Shown piece by piece: positions 10,180 through 18,983 of a stretch of DNA of 42,277 bases. A program made the position numbers and the translations under genes. The notes under the pieces were generated by a model. It saw only the letters and a list, made by a program, of their open reading frames with translations, had not been told where the DNA came from and made no database searches. Position 1 is the first letter of the stretch, and every line of letters begins with the position of its first letter. This DNA is from Candidatus Rokuibacteriota bacterium. Lineage in GTDB: Bacteria; Methylomirabilota; Methylomirabilia; Rokubacteriales; CSP1-6. The DNA lies in the NCBI GenBank assembly GCA_003220435.1, contig QHSL01000094.1, forward strand, positions 1 through 42,277, in the 5' to 3' direction.

Positions 10180-11627
10180 GGCAGCTCCGGGTGGCGCGTG
10201 CGCCAGGACGTGGCCTGCTCGTAGGCGTACGCGGCGCGCAGCACGCGCGCCTCGTCGAGCGGTCGGCCGAGGAGCTGGAGTCCGATCGGCAGCCCGGACA
10301 CGCTGAAGCCGCAGGGCACGGAGACCCCGGGGATCCCGGCCAGGTTGCCCGGGATCGTGAACACGTCGTTGAGGTACATCGACAGCGGATCTTCCTTCTC
10401 GCCGAGTTTGAACGCGACGTTGGGCGTCGTGGGTGCGACGATCAGATCGACGCGCGCGAACGCGGCCGCGAACTCGCGACGCACGAGCGTGCGGACGCTC
10501 TGGGCCTTCCCGTAGTAGGCGTCGTAGTAGCCGGCCGACAAGGCGTAGGTCCCCAGCATGATCCGGCGCTTGACCTCGGCGCCGAACCCCGCGGCCCGGG
10601 TCCGGCTCTCCATCTCGACGATGTCGCGGGCGGGCACGCGCAGCCCGAACTTCACGCCGTCGTACCGCGCGAGGTTCGACGACGCCTCGGCCGGAAGGAT
10701 CACGTAGTAGGCGGCCAGCGAGTGTTTGGTCGTCGGCAGCGACACCGACTCCACCCGGGCGCCCAGGCTCTTGAGCACCTCGATCGCTGCGCGGACGGCG
10801 CGCTCCACGTCCGGGTCCATGCCGTCGATGAAGTACTCGTCGGGGAGCCCGAGCGTCAGCCCGGCGACGCCCCTCGCCAGCTCCGCAACGTAGTCGGGCA
10901 CCGGCGCCTGGATCGACGTCGCGTCGCGACGGTCGTGGCCGGCGATCACGCCGAGCAGATGCGCCGCGTCGGTGAGGTCCTGGGCGAACGGGCCGATCTG
11001 GTCGAGCGAGGACGCGAGCGCGACCAAGCCGTAGCGCGAGACGCGACCGTACGTCGGCTTCAGGCCCACGACGCCGCAGAACGCCGCGGGCTGGCGGATC
11101 GAGCCGCCCGTGTCGCTTCCGAATCCGCCGGCGGCGATCCCGGCCGCGACCGCCGCGGCCGATCCCCCCGACGACCCTCCCGGCACTCGCGTGAGGTCCC
11201 AGGGATTCCGCGTCGGATGGAACGCCGAGTGCTCCGTCGACGAGCCCATCGCGAACTCGTCGAGGTTGGTCTTGCCGAGGATCACCGCCCCCGCGGCCCG
11301 TAGCCGCTCGACGACCGTCGCGTCGTACGGCGGCACGAAGCCCTCGAGGATCTTCGAGCCACACGTCGTCCTCACGCCCCGCGTGCACAGCACGTCCTTG
11401 AGCGCGATCGGCGCGCCGTCGAGCGGGCCCAGCGGGGTACCGGTCCGCCAGCGGCGCTCGGACTCGCGCGCCGCCGCCAGCGCCTGCTCCCGCACGACCG
11501 TGAGGTAGGCGCCCACCCGGCCGTCGACCGCGTCGATACGCGCCAGGTATGCCTCGGCGACCGCAGGCGGCGTCAGGTCGCCCCGGCGGTAGGCGTCGGC
11601 CAGCGCGTGGATCGGCTGGTAGATCAT
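10176..11627 (-). CDS. gatA: Asp-tRNA(Asn)/Glu-tRNA(Gln) amidotransferase subunit A
   Basis: GatA is the amidase subunit that releases ammonia from glutamine for GatB. The protein is 483 residues. The amidase-signature triad is intact: Lys77 in IALKDVL, cis-Ser152 in VPGGSSGGS and nucleophile Ser176 in [11 protein letters not shown]. Spacing matches characterised GatA proteins. The start ATG at 11627 overlaps the gatC stop by 4 bases, and the family begins at about this point. It is followed by gatB in another ATGA overlap, giving a strictly coupled gatC-gatA-gatB unit. Confidence 0.97.
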   Translation of the reverse strand: MIYQPIHALADAYRRGDLTPPAVAEAYLARIDAVDGRVGAYLTVVREQALAAARESERRWRTGTPLGPLDGAPIALKDVLCTRGVRTTCGSKILEGFVPPYDATVVERLRAAGAVILGKTNLDEFAMGSSTEHSAFHPTRNPWDLTRVPGGSSGGSAAAVAAGIAAGGFGSDTGGSIRQPAAFCGVVGLKPTYGRVSRYGLVALASSLDQIGPFAQDLTDAAHLLGVIAGHDRRDATSIQAPVPDYVAELARGVAGLTLGLPDEYFIDGMDPDVERAVRAAIEVLKSLGARVESVSLPTTKHSLAAYYVILPAEASSNLARYDGVKFGLRVPARDIVEMESRTRAAGFGAEVKRRIMLGTYALSAGYYDAYYGKAQSVRTLVRREFAAAFARVDLIVAPTTPNVAFKLGEKEDPLSMYLNDVFTIPGNLAGIPGVSVPCGFSVSGLPIGLQLLGRPLDEARVLRAAYAYEQATSWRTRHPELP

Positions 11628-11911
11628 TCCTCGATGATCCGCGGCACCCGGAAGAGCTCGCCGCTGCGGTCCGGCGCGTTGGCCAGCATCGCTTCCTGGG
11701 GCAGGCACGGCTCGACCACGTCCTCGCGCATGACGTTGACGATATCCACCGCGTGCGAAGTCGGCTCGACCCCCTCGGTGTCGACCCCGCGCAGCGTGTC
11801 CAGGTGGGCGAGGATCGAGTTCAGCTGCTCGCGCATGCGCTCGAGCTCCTCCTCGGTCAGCGCGAGCCGCGTCAGGCGCGCCACGTGCTCGACGTCGTTG
11901 CGGTCGATCAT
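11624..11911 (-). CDS. gatC: Asp-tRNA(Asn)/Glu-tRNA(Gln) amidotransferase subunit C
   Basis: GatC is the small belt subunit that clamps GatA to GatB. At 95 residues it has the typical opening [21 protein letters not shown] and the conserved PTSHAV region. It begins 4 bases after the pcrA stop and overlaps gatA by 4 bases. Confidence 0.95.
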   Translation of the reverse strand: MIDRNDVEHVARLTRLALTEEELERMREQLNSILAHLDTLRGVDTEGVEPTSHAVDIVNVMREDVVEPCLPQEAMLANAPDRSGELFRVPRIIEE

Positions 11912-11915
11912 CGGC

Positions 11916-14084
11916 TCACAGCTCCTCCAGGTGCGCGTACTGCAGCGAGAGCCGCTTGCGGCCCACGCTGGCGAACCCCACCGTCACGACGAAATCGGCG
12001 CCCTCGCGCTCGATGCCGACCACGAGCCCCTCACCAAAGCGCGCGTGGCGCACCCGGGCGCCGACGCGGAGCGGGAGCTCGTCGCCGACGGTGTCGGCGG
12101 CCGCGGCGTAGGCAACGGCGTCGGCGGCCCAGCTCGGGGGGGCCTCGCGGCGCGTGTTCAGCGACGCGAGCTGGTCCTGGGGCATCTCGCGAAGGAACCG
12201 CGAGGGCTCGCCCACGCCGTAGCCGTGGATCCGACGGTGCAGCGCATAGGAGAGGTAGAGACGCTGGCGGGCGCGCGTCAGCCCCACGTAACACAGCCGG
12301 CGCTCCTCCTCGACCTCCTCCTCGTCGCTCATCGAGCGTGCATGCGGAAAGACCCCCTCCTCCATGCCGGTCATGAAGACGGCCGGGAACTCGAGCCCCT
12401 TCGCCGAGTGGAGCGTCATCATCGTGACGCGTGATCCCTCGTCTTTCAGCTCGTCGATGTCGGCGATCAGCGCGACCCCGTCGAGGAATCCCTCGAGCGT
12501 CGGCGCGGAATCGGCGTGCAGATAATCCTCGGCCGCGTGGATCAGCTCCTCGAGGTTCTCGAGGCGCGTCTCGGCCTCGGGCGAGCGCTCCGCGCGGAGC
12601 GCCTCGCGATAGCCGGTGGCGTTGAGCACGTGGTCGATGAACGCCGGCGGCGTCACCTCGGCTCGCCGCGCGGCCAGGCGCTGGATCAGCGCGGCGAACT
12701 CCTCCAGCGCGCGGCGCGGCTTGCCGGTGACCACGGCTGGAGGATCGGCGGCGACGGCGAGCAGGGACTGGCCGGCCCGTGTCGCGGTCTCGCTCAGACG
12801 CTCGATCGTGGCCGCACCGATGCCGCGGGCCGGCGCCTGGATGGCTCGCCGGAAGGCGACGTCGTCGGTCGCGTTGAGGGCCAGGCGGACGTAGGCGAGC
12901 GCGTCCTTGACCTCCCGGCGCTCGTAGAAGCGCACCCCTCCGACGATCGCGTAGGGCACGCGCGCCCGGCGCAGCGCGTCCTCGAGCACGCGGGACTGCG
13001 CGTTGGTGCGGTAGAAGACGGCGATGCCGTCCCACGGCACGCCCTCGCCGCGGAGCCCGAGCGTGGACTGGGCGACAAAGTTCGCCTCCTCGTGCTCGTC
13101 CCAGGCCCGATAGAGCTTCGGCCGGTCGCCCTCGGCATTCTCGGTCCACAGCGTCTTGTCCTTGCGCTGGCGATTGTGGTCGATCACCGCCGAGGCGAGC
13201 GAGAGGATGCGCTGAGTGGAACGATAGTTCTGCTCGAGCTTGATGACCCGCGTGCCGGGATAGTCATTTTCAAAATCGAGAATGTTCCGGATGTCGGCGC
13301 CGCGCCATTTGTAGACCGATTGGTCCGGATCGCCGACGACGCAGATGTTGCGGTGCTCGCCGGTGAGCTGGCGGATGATCCGGTACTGGGCGCGGTTGGT
13401 GTCCTGGTACTCGTCGACCAGGACGTGGCGCCAGAGCCCCTGATAATAGGCGAGCGCCTCCGGCACCTCCTCGTAGAGCTTCACCGTCTTCAACAGCAGA
13501 TCGTCGAAGTCCGCCGCGCCGGAGGCGCGCAACCGCTCCTCGTAGCGGCCGAAGACGAGCGCCAGCTTGTCCTCCCACGGCCCGTGGGCCTGGCGCTTTA
13601 CGTCGTCGACGCCGAGCATGTGGTTCTTCCAGTAGCTGATGCGCTGGGCGACCGAGCCTGGGGTCGCGGCGCGCTCGGTCACCTCGAGCTCCTTCAGGCA
13701 CTCCTTCACGAGGCTCCCGCGGTCGTCCTCGTCGTAGATGACGAAGTGAGGCGGCAGCCCGATGTGGCGGCCGTGCTGGCGCAGGACGCGTACGCACATC
13801 GAGTGGAACGTGGCGATCAGCGGGGCCCGGATCCCCACGGGCAGCAGGAGCGCCTCGACCCGCCGGGCCATCTCCCCTGCCGCCTTGTTGGTGAACGTGA
13901 CCGCCAGGACGTTCCGCGGCGAGATGGACTGGCCGCCGGTGAGCCAGGCGATCCGGTAAGCGATGACGCGCGTCTTGCCGCTCCCGGCGCCGGCCAGTAC
14001 GAGCAGCGGCCCGTCGCCCACGGTGACGGCCTCGCGCTGCGGCGGGTTCAGGTCGTCCAGGAGGCGCTCGAGCCCGAGATGCAT
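11916..14084 (-). CDS. pcrA: ATP-dependent DNA helicase PcrA/UvrD
   Basis: This is a superfamily 1A 3'-5' helicase of DNA repair and replication-fork rescue, 722 residues. It opens with LDDLNPPQREAV (Q motif), Walker A LAGAGSGKTRV, motif II VDEYQDTN, motif III GDPDQSVYKWRGA and motif VI VGLTRARQRLYL. The tail GARVRHARFGEG...VGFASVGRKRLSL is the PcrA-type Tudor-like domain that contacts RNA polymerase. A promoter with TACAAT ending 6 bases before the ATG suggests a leaderless message. It heads the pcrA-gatCAB unit, a 4-base gap separating it from gatC. The family could equally be named uvrD. Confidence 0.95.
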   Translation of the reverse strand: MHLGLERLLDDLNPPQREAVTVGDGPLLVLAGAGSGKTRVIAYRIAWLTGGQSISPRNVLAVTFTNKAAGEMARRVEALLLPVGIRAPLIATFHSMCVRVLRQHGRHIGLPPHFVIYDEDDRGSLVKECLKELEVTERAATPGSVAQRISYWKNHMLGVDDVKRQAHGPWEDKLALVFGRYEERLRASGAADFDDLLLKTVKLYEEVPEALAYYQGLWRHVLVDEYQDTNRAQYRIIRQLTGEHRNICVVGDPDQSVYKWRGADIRNILDFENDYPGTRVIKLEQNYRSTQRILSLASAVIDHNRQRKDKTLWTENAEGDRPKLYRAWDEHEEANFVAQSTLGLRGEGVPWDGIAVFYRTNAQSRVLEDALRRARVPYAIVGGVRFYERREVKDALAYVRLALNATDDVAFRRAIQAPARGIGAATIERLSETATRAGQSLLAVAADPPAVVTGKPRRALEEFAALIQRLAARRAEVTPPAFIDHVLNATGYREALRAERSPEAETRLENLEELIHAAEDYLHADSAPTLEGFLDGVALIADIDELKDEGSRVTMMTLHSAKGLEFPAVFMTGMEEGVFPHARSMSDEEEVEEERRLCYVGLTRARQRLYLSYALHRRIHGYGVGEPSRFLREMPQDQLASLNTRREAPPSWAADAVAYAAAADTVGDELPLRVGARVRHARFGEGLVVGIEREGADFVVTVGFASVGRKRLSLQYAHLEEL

Positions 14085-14090
14085 CGGACG

Positions 14091-14119
14091 ATTGTACCGA
14101 GCGATCGGGGCCTCGCCAA
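14091..14119 (-). promoter_or_regulatory. Sigma-70-type promoter of pcrA
   Basis: On the minus strand TTGGCG (14119-14114), 17 bases of spacer, then TACAAT (14096-14091). Only 6 bases separate the -10 box from the pcrA ATG at 14084, so +1 would fall at or next to the start codon. Confidence 0.55.
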
Positions 14120-14128
14120 CACCGAGCC

Positions 14129-14150
14129 GCCGCCGACGTTCGTCGACGGC
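14129..14150 (-). terminator. Hairpin after glmS
   Basis: GCCG-c-CGAC (14129-14137) pairs with GTCG-a-CGGC (14142-14150) around a 4-base loop: 8 pairs with one mismatch, starting 7 bases beyond the glmS stop. No U-tract follows. Confidence 0.4.
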
Positions 14151-14157
14151 CCGGGCG

Positions 14158-15996
14158 CTACTCGACTGTGACGCTCTTCGCGAGGTTCCGGGGCTGGTCT
14201 ACGTCGCAGCCGAGCCGCACCGCGATGTGGTAGGCGAGAAGCTGGAGCGGGATGACCGTGATCAGCGGCGCTAACAGGTCGGCGCACGCCGGCACCTCGA
14301 TGACGTGCTGGGCCTTCGCGGCGATCGCGCGGTCGCCCGCGTGGACGATGGCGATGACCTGGCCGTCGCGGGCACGCACCTCCTCGACGTTGCCGAGCAT
14401 CCGGTCGTAGGAGCCGTCGCGGGGCACCAGCGCGACGACCGGCAGCCGATCGGCGACGAGCGCGATCGGGCCGTGCTTCATCTCGCCGCCGGCGTATCCC
14501 TCGGCGTGGATGTACGAGATCTCCTTCAGCTTCAGCGCGCCCTCGAGCGCGATCGGGTACTGGAGACCGCGCCCCAGGTAGAGGAAGTCGTGCGCGCCGG
14601 CCAGCTCGCGGGCGATCGCCGAGACCTGGTTGTCGAGGTCGAGCGTCTTCTCGACCAGCCGTGGGATCTCGACGAGATCGTGGATCCGCTTCCGCACGTC
14701 CTCCGCGGTGATCGCGCCGCGCTGGCGGCCGAGCCACAGGCCCAGGAGGTACGAGGCGACGATCATGGTGGAGAACGCCTTCGTGGACGCGACGCCGATC
14801 TCCGGCCCGGCGTGCATGTAGAGGACGCCGGTCGCCTCGCGGGCCAGCGCCGAGCCGACGACATTCGTGATCGCCAGGATCGGGCAGCCCTTGAGCCGCG
14901 CCGCCTTGACGGCGCCGAGCGTGTCGGCGGTCTCGCCGGACTGCGAGATCGCGACGACGAGCGTCTCCGGGCCGATGAGCGCGTCCCGATAGCGGAACTC
15001 GCTTCCGATGTCGACCTCCGCCGGAAGCCCCGCCAGCCGCTCGATCATCGTGCGGCCCAGCATGGCCGCGTGAAACGCCGTCCCGCAGGCGACGAGGACC
15101 ACCCGCTCGATGCCCTTCACCACGTCGGGGGCGAGGTTCACGTCGGGCAGGACGACGTTGCCGGTCTCGGGCGCGATCCGGCCGCGGAACGTATCGGTGA
15201 TCGCTCGCGGCTGCTCGTGCATCTCCTTGAGCATGAAGTGCCGGTAGCCGCCCTTCTCGGCCATGATCGGATCCCACAGAATCCGCACCGGCGCGCGTCG
15301 GACGGGCTCGCCCTCGAGCGTCGACAGCTCCACCGCGTCGGCCGTGACGACCGCCACCTCGTTGTCCTCGAGGATGAGCACGTCCCGGGTGTGGACGAGG
15401 ATCGCCGGGATATCGGAGGCGACGAACATCTCGCCCTGCCCGAGCCCCACCACGACGGAGCCGGCACCCTGCTTTGCGGTGACCAGCCTGTCAGGTGCGG
15501 CAGTGGAAACAACTCCAATGGCGTACGAGCCGGCCACCTCGAGCAGCGCCGCTTTCACCGCGCGGTCCAGGCGTCCCGTGAGCTTGAGGTGGTGCTCGAT
15601 GAGGTGGGCAAGCACCTCGGTATCGGTCTCAGATTTAAATCGGTGGCCCTCGGCGCGCAGCCGCTCCTTGATCTCGAGGTAGTTCTCGATGATCCCGTTG
15701 TGGACGACGACGAGCGAGCCCTGGCAGTCCGTGTGGGGGTGAGCGTTCTCCTCGGACGGCCGGCCGTGGGTGGCCCAGCGCGTGTGGCCGATGCCGAGCG
15801 AGCCGGTCAGCGGTCGCTCGCCGAGGATTCCCTCGAGCACCTTGATGCGGCCGGCGGCACGCCGCACGTTGAGCGTCCCGTCGTGGAGGACCGCGACGCC
15901 CGCGGAGTCGTAGCCGCGATACTCGAGCCGCTTGAGCCCCTCGACGATGATGCCGACCGCGCTCTGCCCGCCGACGTACCCGACGATTCCACACAT
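14158..15996 (-). CDS. glmS: Glutamine-fructose-6-phosphate aminotransferase GlmS
   Basis: GlmS makes glucosamine-6-phosphate, the first committed step of amino-sugar and cell-wall synthesis. The protein is 612 residues, full length. The N-terminal glutaminase has Cys2 as nucleophile (MCGIVGYVG) with the HTRWATHG and HNGIIENY stretches. Two SIS domains follow (SQSGETADT; VGRGLQYP-like YLGRGLQYPIALEGALKLKEISY). The C-terminus DQPRNLAKSVTVE carries the Schiff-base Lys. It starts 2 bases after the glmU stop, so glmU-glmS is an operon for UDP-GlcNAc supply. I looked for a glmS ribozyme and saw none in the 2-base gap. Confidence 0.97.
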   Translation of the reverse strand: MCGIVGYVGGQSAVGIIVEGLKRLEYRGYDSAGVAVLHDGTLNVRRAAGRIKVLEGILGERPLTGSLGIGHTRWATHGRPSEENAHPHTDCQGSLVVVHNGIIENYLEIKERLRAEGHRFKSETDTEVLAHLIEHHLKLTGRLDRAVKAALLEVAGSYAIGVVSTAAPDRLVTAKQGAGSVVVGLGQGEMFVASDIPAILVHTRDVLILEDNEVAVVTADAVELSTLEGEPVRRAPVRILWDPIMAEKGGYRHFMLKEMHEQPRAITDTFRGRIAPETGNVVLPDVNLAPDVVKGIERVVLVACGTAFHAAMLGRTMIERLAGLPAEVDIGSEFRYRDALIGPETLVVAISQSGETADTLGAVKAARLKGCPILAITNVVGSALAREATGVLYMHAGPEIGVASTKAFSTMIVASYLLGLWLGRQRGAITAEDVRKRIHDLVEIPRLVEKTLDLDNQVSAIARELAGAHDFLYLGRGLQYPIALEGALKLKEISYIHAEGYAGGEMKHGPIALVADRLPVVALVPRDGSYDRMLGNVEEVRARDGQVIAIVHAGDRAIAAKAQHVIEVPACADLLAPLITVIPLQLLAYHIAVRLGCDVDQPRNLAKSVTVE

Positions 15997-15998
15997 GG

Positions 15999-17378
15999 CT
16001 AGCCTCGATGCTCCTCGCGCGTTCTCGCCTTCCGGGCGGCCCAGCCCTCCTTGACGACCTGCTGGGCCCGCCCCACCGCGAGCGCCCCGGGCGGCACGTC
16101 CTGGGTGACCGTCGAGCCCGCGCCGATGTAGGCGCCCTCGCCGATGGTGATCGGAGCGACCAGGCTCGTGTTGGTACCGATGAACGCGCGATCACCGATC
16201 TTCGTTTCGTGCTTGGCGGCGCCGTCGTAGTTGCAGGTGATCGTGCCGGCCCCGACGTTCACCTGTGTGCCGACAGTAGCGTCGCCGACGTAGGACAGGT
16301 GCGGAACCTTCGACCCACGGCCGATCTTCGACTTCTTCAGCTCGACAAAGTTGCCGATCTTCGCGCCCGCGCCCACGTGCGAGAGCGGCCGGAGGTGGCA
16401 GAACGGACCGAGGATCGCGGCGGTGTCGACGACCGACTCGGTGAGCACACAGTAGGGCTTGAGCTCCACGCGGGCGGCGAGCCGGGACGAGCTCACGTGG
16501 CAGCCGGTGCCGATGACGCACTCGTCGCCGATCACGGACTGTCCTTCGATCAGCACCTGAGGCTGGATCGTGGTGTCCGGGCCGATCGTGACGGTGTCCT
16601 CGATGTAGGTGCTGGCCGGATCGATGATCGTGACGCCCGCCTCCATGAGCCGGTCGAGGATGCGCCGCCGCTGAACGACCGCGACCGCCGCGAGCTGCTT
16701 GCGATCGTTGACGCCCATGGCCTCGGCCGGATCGACGACCGGGATCGCGTCGACGCGCGCCCCGGCTCGGCACAGAATGCCGATCACGTCCGTCAGATAG
16801 TACTCGCCCTGATCGTTGTCGGCACGGACCTTGCCAAGCGCCGACCAGAGCCGCCGGGAGTCGAAGCAGTACACGGACGTGTTGATCTCGGCGATCTTCT
16901 TCTCCGCGTCGCTGGCGTCGCGGTCCTCGACGATCCGCTTCACCCGTCCGCTCTGGCGGAGGACGCGGCCGTAGCCCTGAGGCTCGGCGACGATCGCGGT
17001 GAGCACGGTCGCCGCCGCGCGGCTCTTGCGATGGTGGTTGACGAGACGCTCGACGGTCTCGACGCACAGCAGTGGCATGTCGCCGGGCAGCACGAGAATT
17101 GTCCCCTCGCCGCACTCGGGCTTGGTCTCCAGGACGGCGTGCCCGCTGCCGAGCCGCTCGCGCTGCACGACCACGCGAGCATCGCGGGGCGCCAGTTTCA
17201 CGACGTCGTCAGCGTTCGGCCCCACGACCAGCACGATGCGATCGGCGAGCGCCACCGCGGTGCGGAACGGATACGCGATCAATGGGCGGCCACAGAGCGG
17301 GTGCAGCACCTTGGGTTGCCGCGAGCGCATGCGCTTGCCTTCTCCCGCGGCGAGAACGATGGCGGTCAGTCGGTTCAT
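15999..17378 (-). CDS. glmU: Bifunctional UDP-GlcNAc pyrophosphorylase/GlcN-1-P acetyltransferase
   Basis: GlmU acetylates glucosamine-1-phosphate and then couples it to UTP, giving UDP-GlcNAc for peptidoglycan and lipid A. The protein is 459 residues. The N-terminal Rossmann-type uridyltransferase starts LTAIVLAAGEGKRMRS with the PKVLHP motif. From about residue 255 a left-handed beta-helix of hexapeptide repeats runs to the end, including LSYVGDATVG and the acetyltransferase stretch GTITCNYDGAAKHET. The ATG at 17378 begins at the conserved strand. Upstream lies a 117-base gap with an rluD terminator and a long inverted repeat, so it may have its own promoter. Confidence 0.97.
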   Translation of the reverse strand: MNRLTAIVLAAGEGKRMRSRQPKVLHPLCGRPLIAYPFRTAVALADRIVLVVGPNADDVVKLAPRDARVVVQRERLGSGHAVLETKPECGEGTILVLPGDMPLLCVETVERLVNHHRKSRAAATVLTAIVAEPQGYGRVLRQSGRVKRIVEDRDASDAEKKIAEINTSVYCFDSRRLWSALGKVRADNDQGEYYLTDVIGILCRAGARVDAIPVVDPAEAMGVNDRKQLAAVAVVQRRRILDRLMEAGVTIIDPASTYIEDTVTIGPDTTIQPQVLIEGQSVIGDECVIGTGCHVSSSRLAARVELKPYCVLTESVVDTAAILGPFCHLRPLSHVGAGAKIGNFVELKKSKIGRGSKVPHLSYVGDATVGTQVNVGAGTITCNYDGAAKHETKIGDRAFIGTNTSLVAPITIGEGAYIGAGSTVTQDVPPGALAVGRAQQVVKEGWAARKARTREEHRG

Positions 17379-17397
17379 CGGGTGAAACTCATTCTAC

Positions 17398-17470
17398 ATC
17401 GAGAGGCCCGATCCGCGTATCAGGTGGATCCCCGATATGGGGCATTACAAAGCGATTTTCGCCTCTCGAT
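17398..17470 (-). repeat. 10-bp inverted repeat in the glmU leader
   Basis: ATCGAGAGGC (17398-17407) and GCCTCTCGAT (17461-17470) are perfect inverse copies with 53 bases between them, containing a smaller CCCC-GATAT-GGGG repeat. The minus-strand transcript could fold this into one closed domain ending 20 bases before the glmU start. A TAGAAT (minus strand 17396-17391) lies just after it. Function unknown: a leader structure or operator. Confidence 0.4.
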
Positions 17471-17476
17471 CCCCCG

Positions 17477-17505
17477 AAAAAATTGCAGCCCGAGCTCACC
17501 GGCTG
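17477..17505 (-). terminator. Probable intrinsic terminator of rluD
   Basis: CAGCC (17486-17490) and GGCTG (17501-17505) form a short stem that overlaps the rluD stop codon. On the minus strand it is followed by CAA and then six T residues (17482-17477). The stem is short but the U-tract is good. Confidence 0.45.
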
Positions 17506-18479
17506 TTGCGCAGATGAGACAGCAGCTGTTCGATTCTCGCGGGCAGTGGAGCCGAGCACTCGATCCGGCACCGGGAAACCGGATGGACGAAGGCGAGCGC
17601 GGTCGCGTGCAGCGCGTAGCCGTCGAGACCGACCGGAGGGCGCGAGCGCGCCTTGCCGTAGACGGCGTCGCCGACGACCGGGTGGCCGAGGGACGCCAGA
17701 TGGACACGGATCTGGTGGGTGCGCCCCGTCTCCAGCGTGACTTCGAGGAGGGTAAAGTCGGCGAACCGCTCGAGAACCCGATAGTGGGTGACGGCCCGCC
17801 GGCCTCGACCGGGGGGAAGAACGGCCATCCTCACCCGATCATGCGGATGGCGTCCGAGCGGCGTGTCGACGACACCCGCATTCGCCTTGAGGCGCCCATG
17901 AACCAGCGCGAGATAGCGCCGCGTCACCGTCCGGGCTGCCAACTGGGTGACCAGCCCGGCGTATGCGGCCGCCGTCTTGGCGATGACGAGAAGCCCCGAC
18001 GTGTCCTTGTCGAGGCGATGCACGATCCCCGGACGTCGCGGTCCCCCCACCCCGGCGGTGGCGGGCGCGTGCGCGAGAACGGCTGCCGCGAGGGTCCCGC
18101 CAGCGTGACCGGCGCCCGGATGGACGACCATGCCGGCGGGCTTGTCGACCACGATGACGTGCTCGTCCTCGTGGACGATCGAGAGTGTTGCCGGCTCGGG
18201 TACCAGCTCCTCGGGCGCCGGGGGTGGGACCTCGACCTCGATCGTCTCGCCTCCGCGGAGTCGATATGCCGCCTTGACCACGGCGCCGTCCACCCGGACC
18301 AGCCCGGCGCGGATCAGCGCCTGGAGCCGCGCTCTCGAGAGATCGGTCAGCCGGTCGCTGAGCCAGCGGTCGAGCCTGTCGCCGGCCGACGCCGGCTCGA
18401 CCGTGGCGGTGCGCGCCGCAGGCCGTCGCGGGGCTGGGGCCCCGTCGGCCGAGGCGCGGCTGTGAACAAAGGGCGCCAC
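17496..18479 (-). CDS. rluD: Ribosomal large subunit pseudouridine synthase, RluD/RluC type
   Basis: This enzyme converts uridines of 23S rRNA to pseudouridine. The 327-residue protein has an S4 RNA-binding domain (about 32-85, DRLDRWLSDRLTDLSRARLQALI) and a catalytic domain with Asp157 in HRLDKDTSGL, plus ETGRTHQIRVHLASLGHPVVGD. The GTG start at 18479 gives an Ala/Pro/Arg-rich N-terminal tail of about 28 residues before the S4 domain, so the true start is uncertain. It lies 3 bases downstream of lspA, an order seen in many bacteria (lspA-rluD). Whether it acts as RluD, RluC or a broader enzyme cannot be told. Confidence 0.92.
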   Translation of the reverse strand: MAPFVHSRASADGAPAPRRPAARTATVEPASAGDRLDRWLSDRLTDLSRARLQALIRAGLVRVDGAVVKAAYRLRGGETIEVEVPPPAPEELVPEPATLSIVHEDEHVIVVDKPAGMVVHPGAGHAGGTLAAAVLAHAPATAGVGGPRRPGIVHRLDKDTSGLLVIAKTAAAYAGLVTQLAARTVTRRYLALVHGRLKANAGVVDTPLGRHPHDRVRMAVLPPGRGRRAVTHYRVLERFADFTLLEVTLETGRTHQIRVHLASLGHPVVGDAVYGKARSRPPVGLDGYALHATALAFVHPVSRCRIECSAPLPARIEQLLSHLRNSR

Positions 18480-18482
18480 GGC

Positions 18483-18983
18483 TCAGGCGGGCGTGGACGG
18501 TGATCGATCGGCGAGCGCGGCGAGGGCCAGCATCGCCACGCCGATCGTGATCGCCGAGTCCGCGACGTTGAACGCCGGCCAGTGGTAGCCGCGGAAGTAC
18601 ACGTCGACGAAATCCACGACGGCACCGAACCGCGCGCGGTCGATCAGGTTGCCGACGGCGCCGCCGAAGACGAGACCGATGGCAGACCGCTCGCGGCGGC
18701 CGCCGCTCGGAAGGATGCGCAGCGCCACCCTGAGCAGCACGAGGAGCGCCACCAGCGAGAGCGGCACCACGATCCAGCGCCAGCCTGGCGGAACGCCGGA
18801 CAGGAGACCGAAGGCGAGCCCCGGATTCATCACCAGCGTCAGGGCGACGAGGCCGGGAACCACCGTCAGGGGCGCCCCCGGCGCTAGGCGGTCCAGTGCG
18901 GCGAGCTTGGTGAGCTGATCGAGGATCACCACGACGACCGCGATGACGGCGATGACGGGGACGAGGCGCCGCTCAGCTCGCAC
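18483..18983 (-). CDS. lspA: Lipoprotein signal peptidase II
   Basis: LspA is an inner-membrane aspartic protease that removes the signal peptide of diacylglyceryl-modified prolipoproteins. With a GTG start at 18983 it is 166 residues, the usual size. Four hydrophobic segments are visible. The catalytic aspartates lie in GNLIDRARFG...VDFVDV and in FNVADSAITIG. A longer reading from 19079 would overlap ileS by over 100 bases and begins with Ser/Ala-rich filler, so I prefer the GTG, which overlaps the ileS stop by 11 bases. It is linked to ileS and rluD as in many proteobacteria. The clients include the lipoprotein encoded near 29.7 kb. Confidence 0.92.
   Translation of the reverse strand: MRAERRLVPVIAVIAVVVVILDQLTKLAALDRLAPGAPLTVVPGLVALTLVMNPGLAFGLLSGVPPGWRWIVVPLSLVALLVLLRVALRILPSGGRRERSAIGLVFGGAVGNLIDRARFGAVVDFVDVYFRGYHWPAFNVADSAITIGVAMLALAALADRSPSTPA

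Noticed and set aside
14158-17495. glmS ribozyme
   Set aside because: Only 2 bases separate glmU and glmS, and the glmU leader does not show the ribozyme core; at most an unrelated structure is present.
12516-18503. Long plus-strand open frames opposite pcrA, glmS, glmU and rluD
   Set aside because: Each is the antisense shadow of a clear conserved gene and has no recognisable motif or ribosome-binding site.
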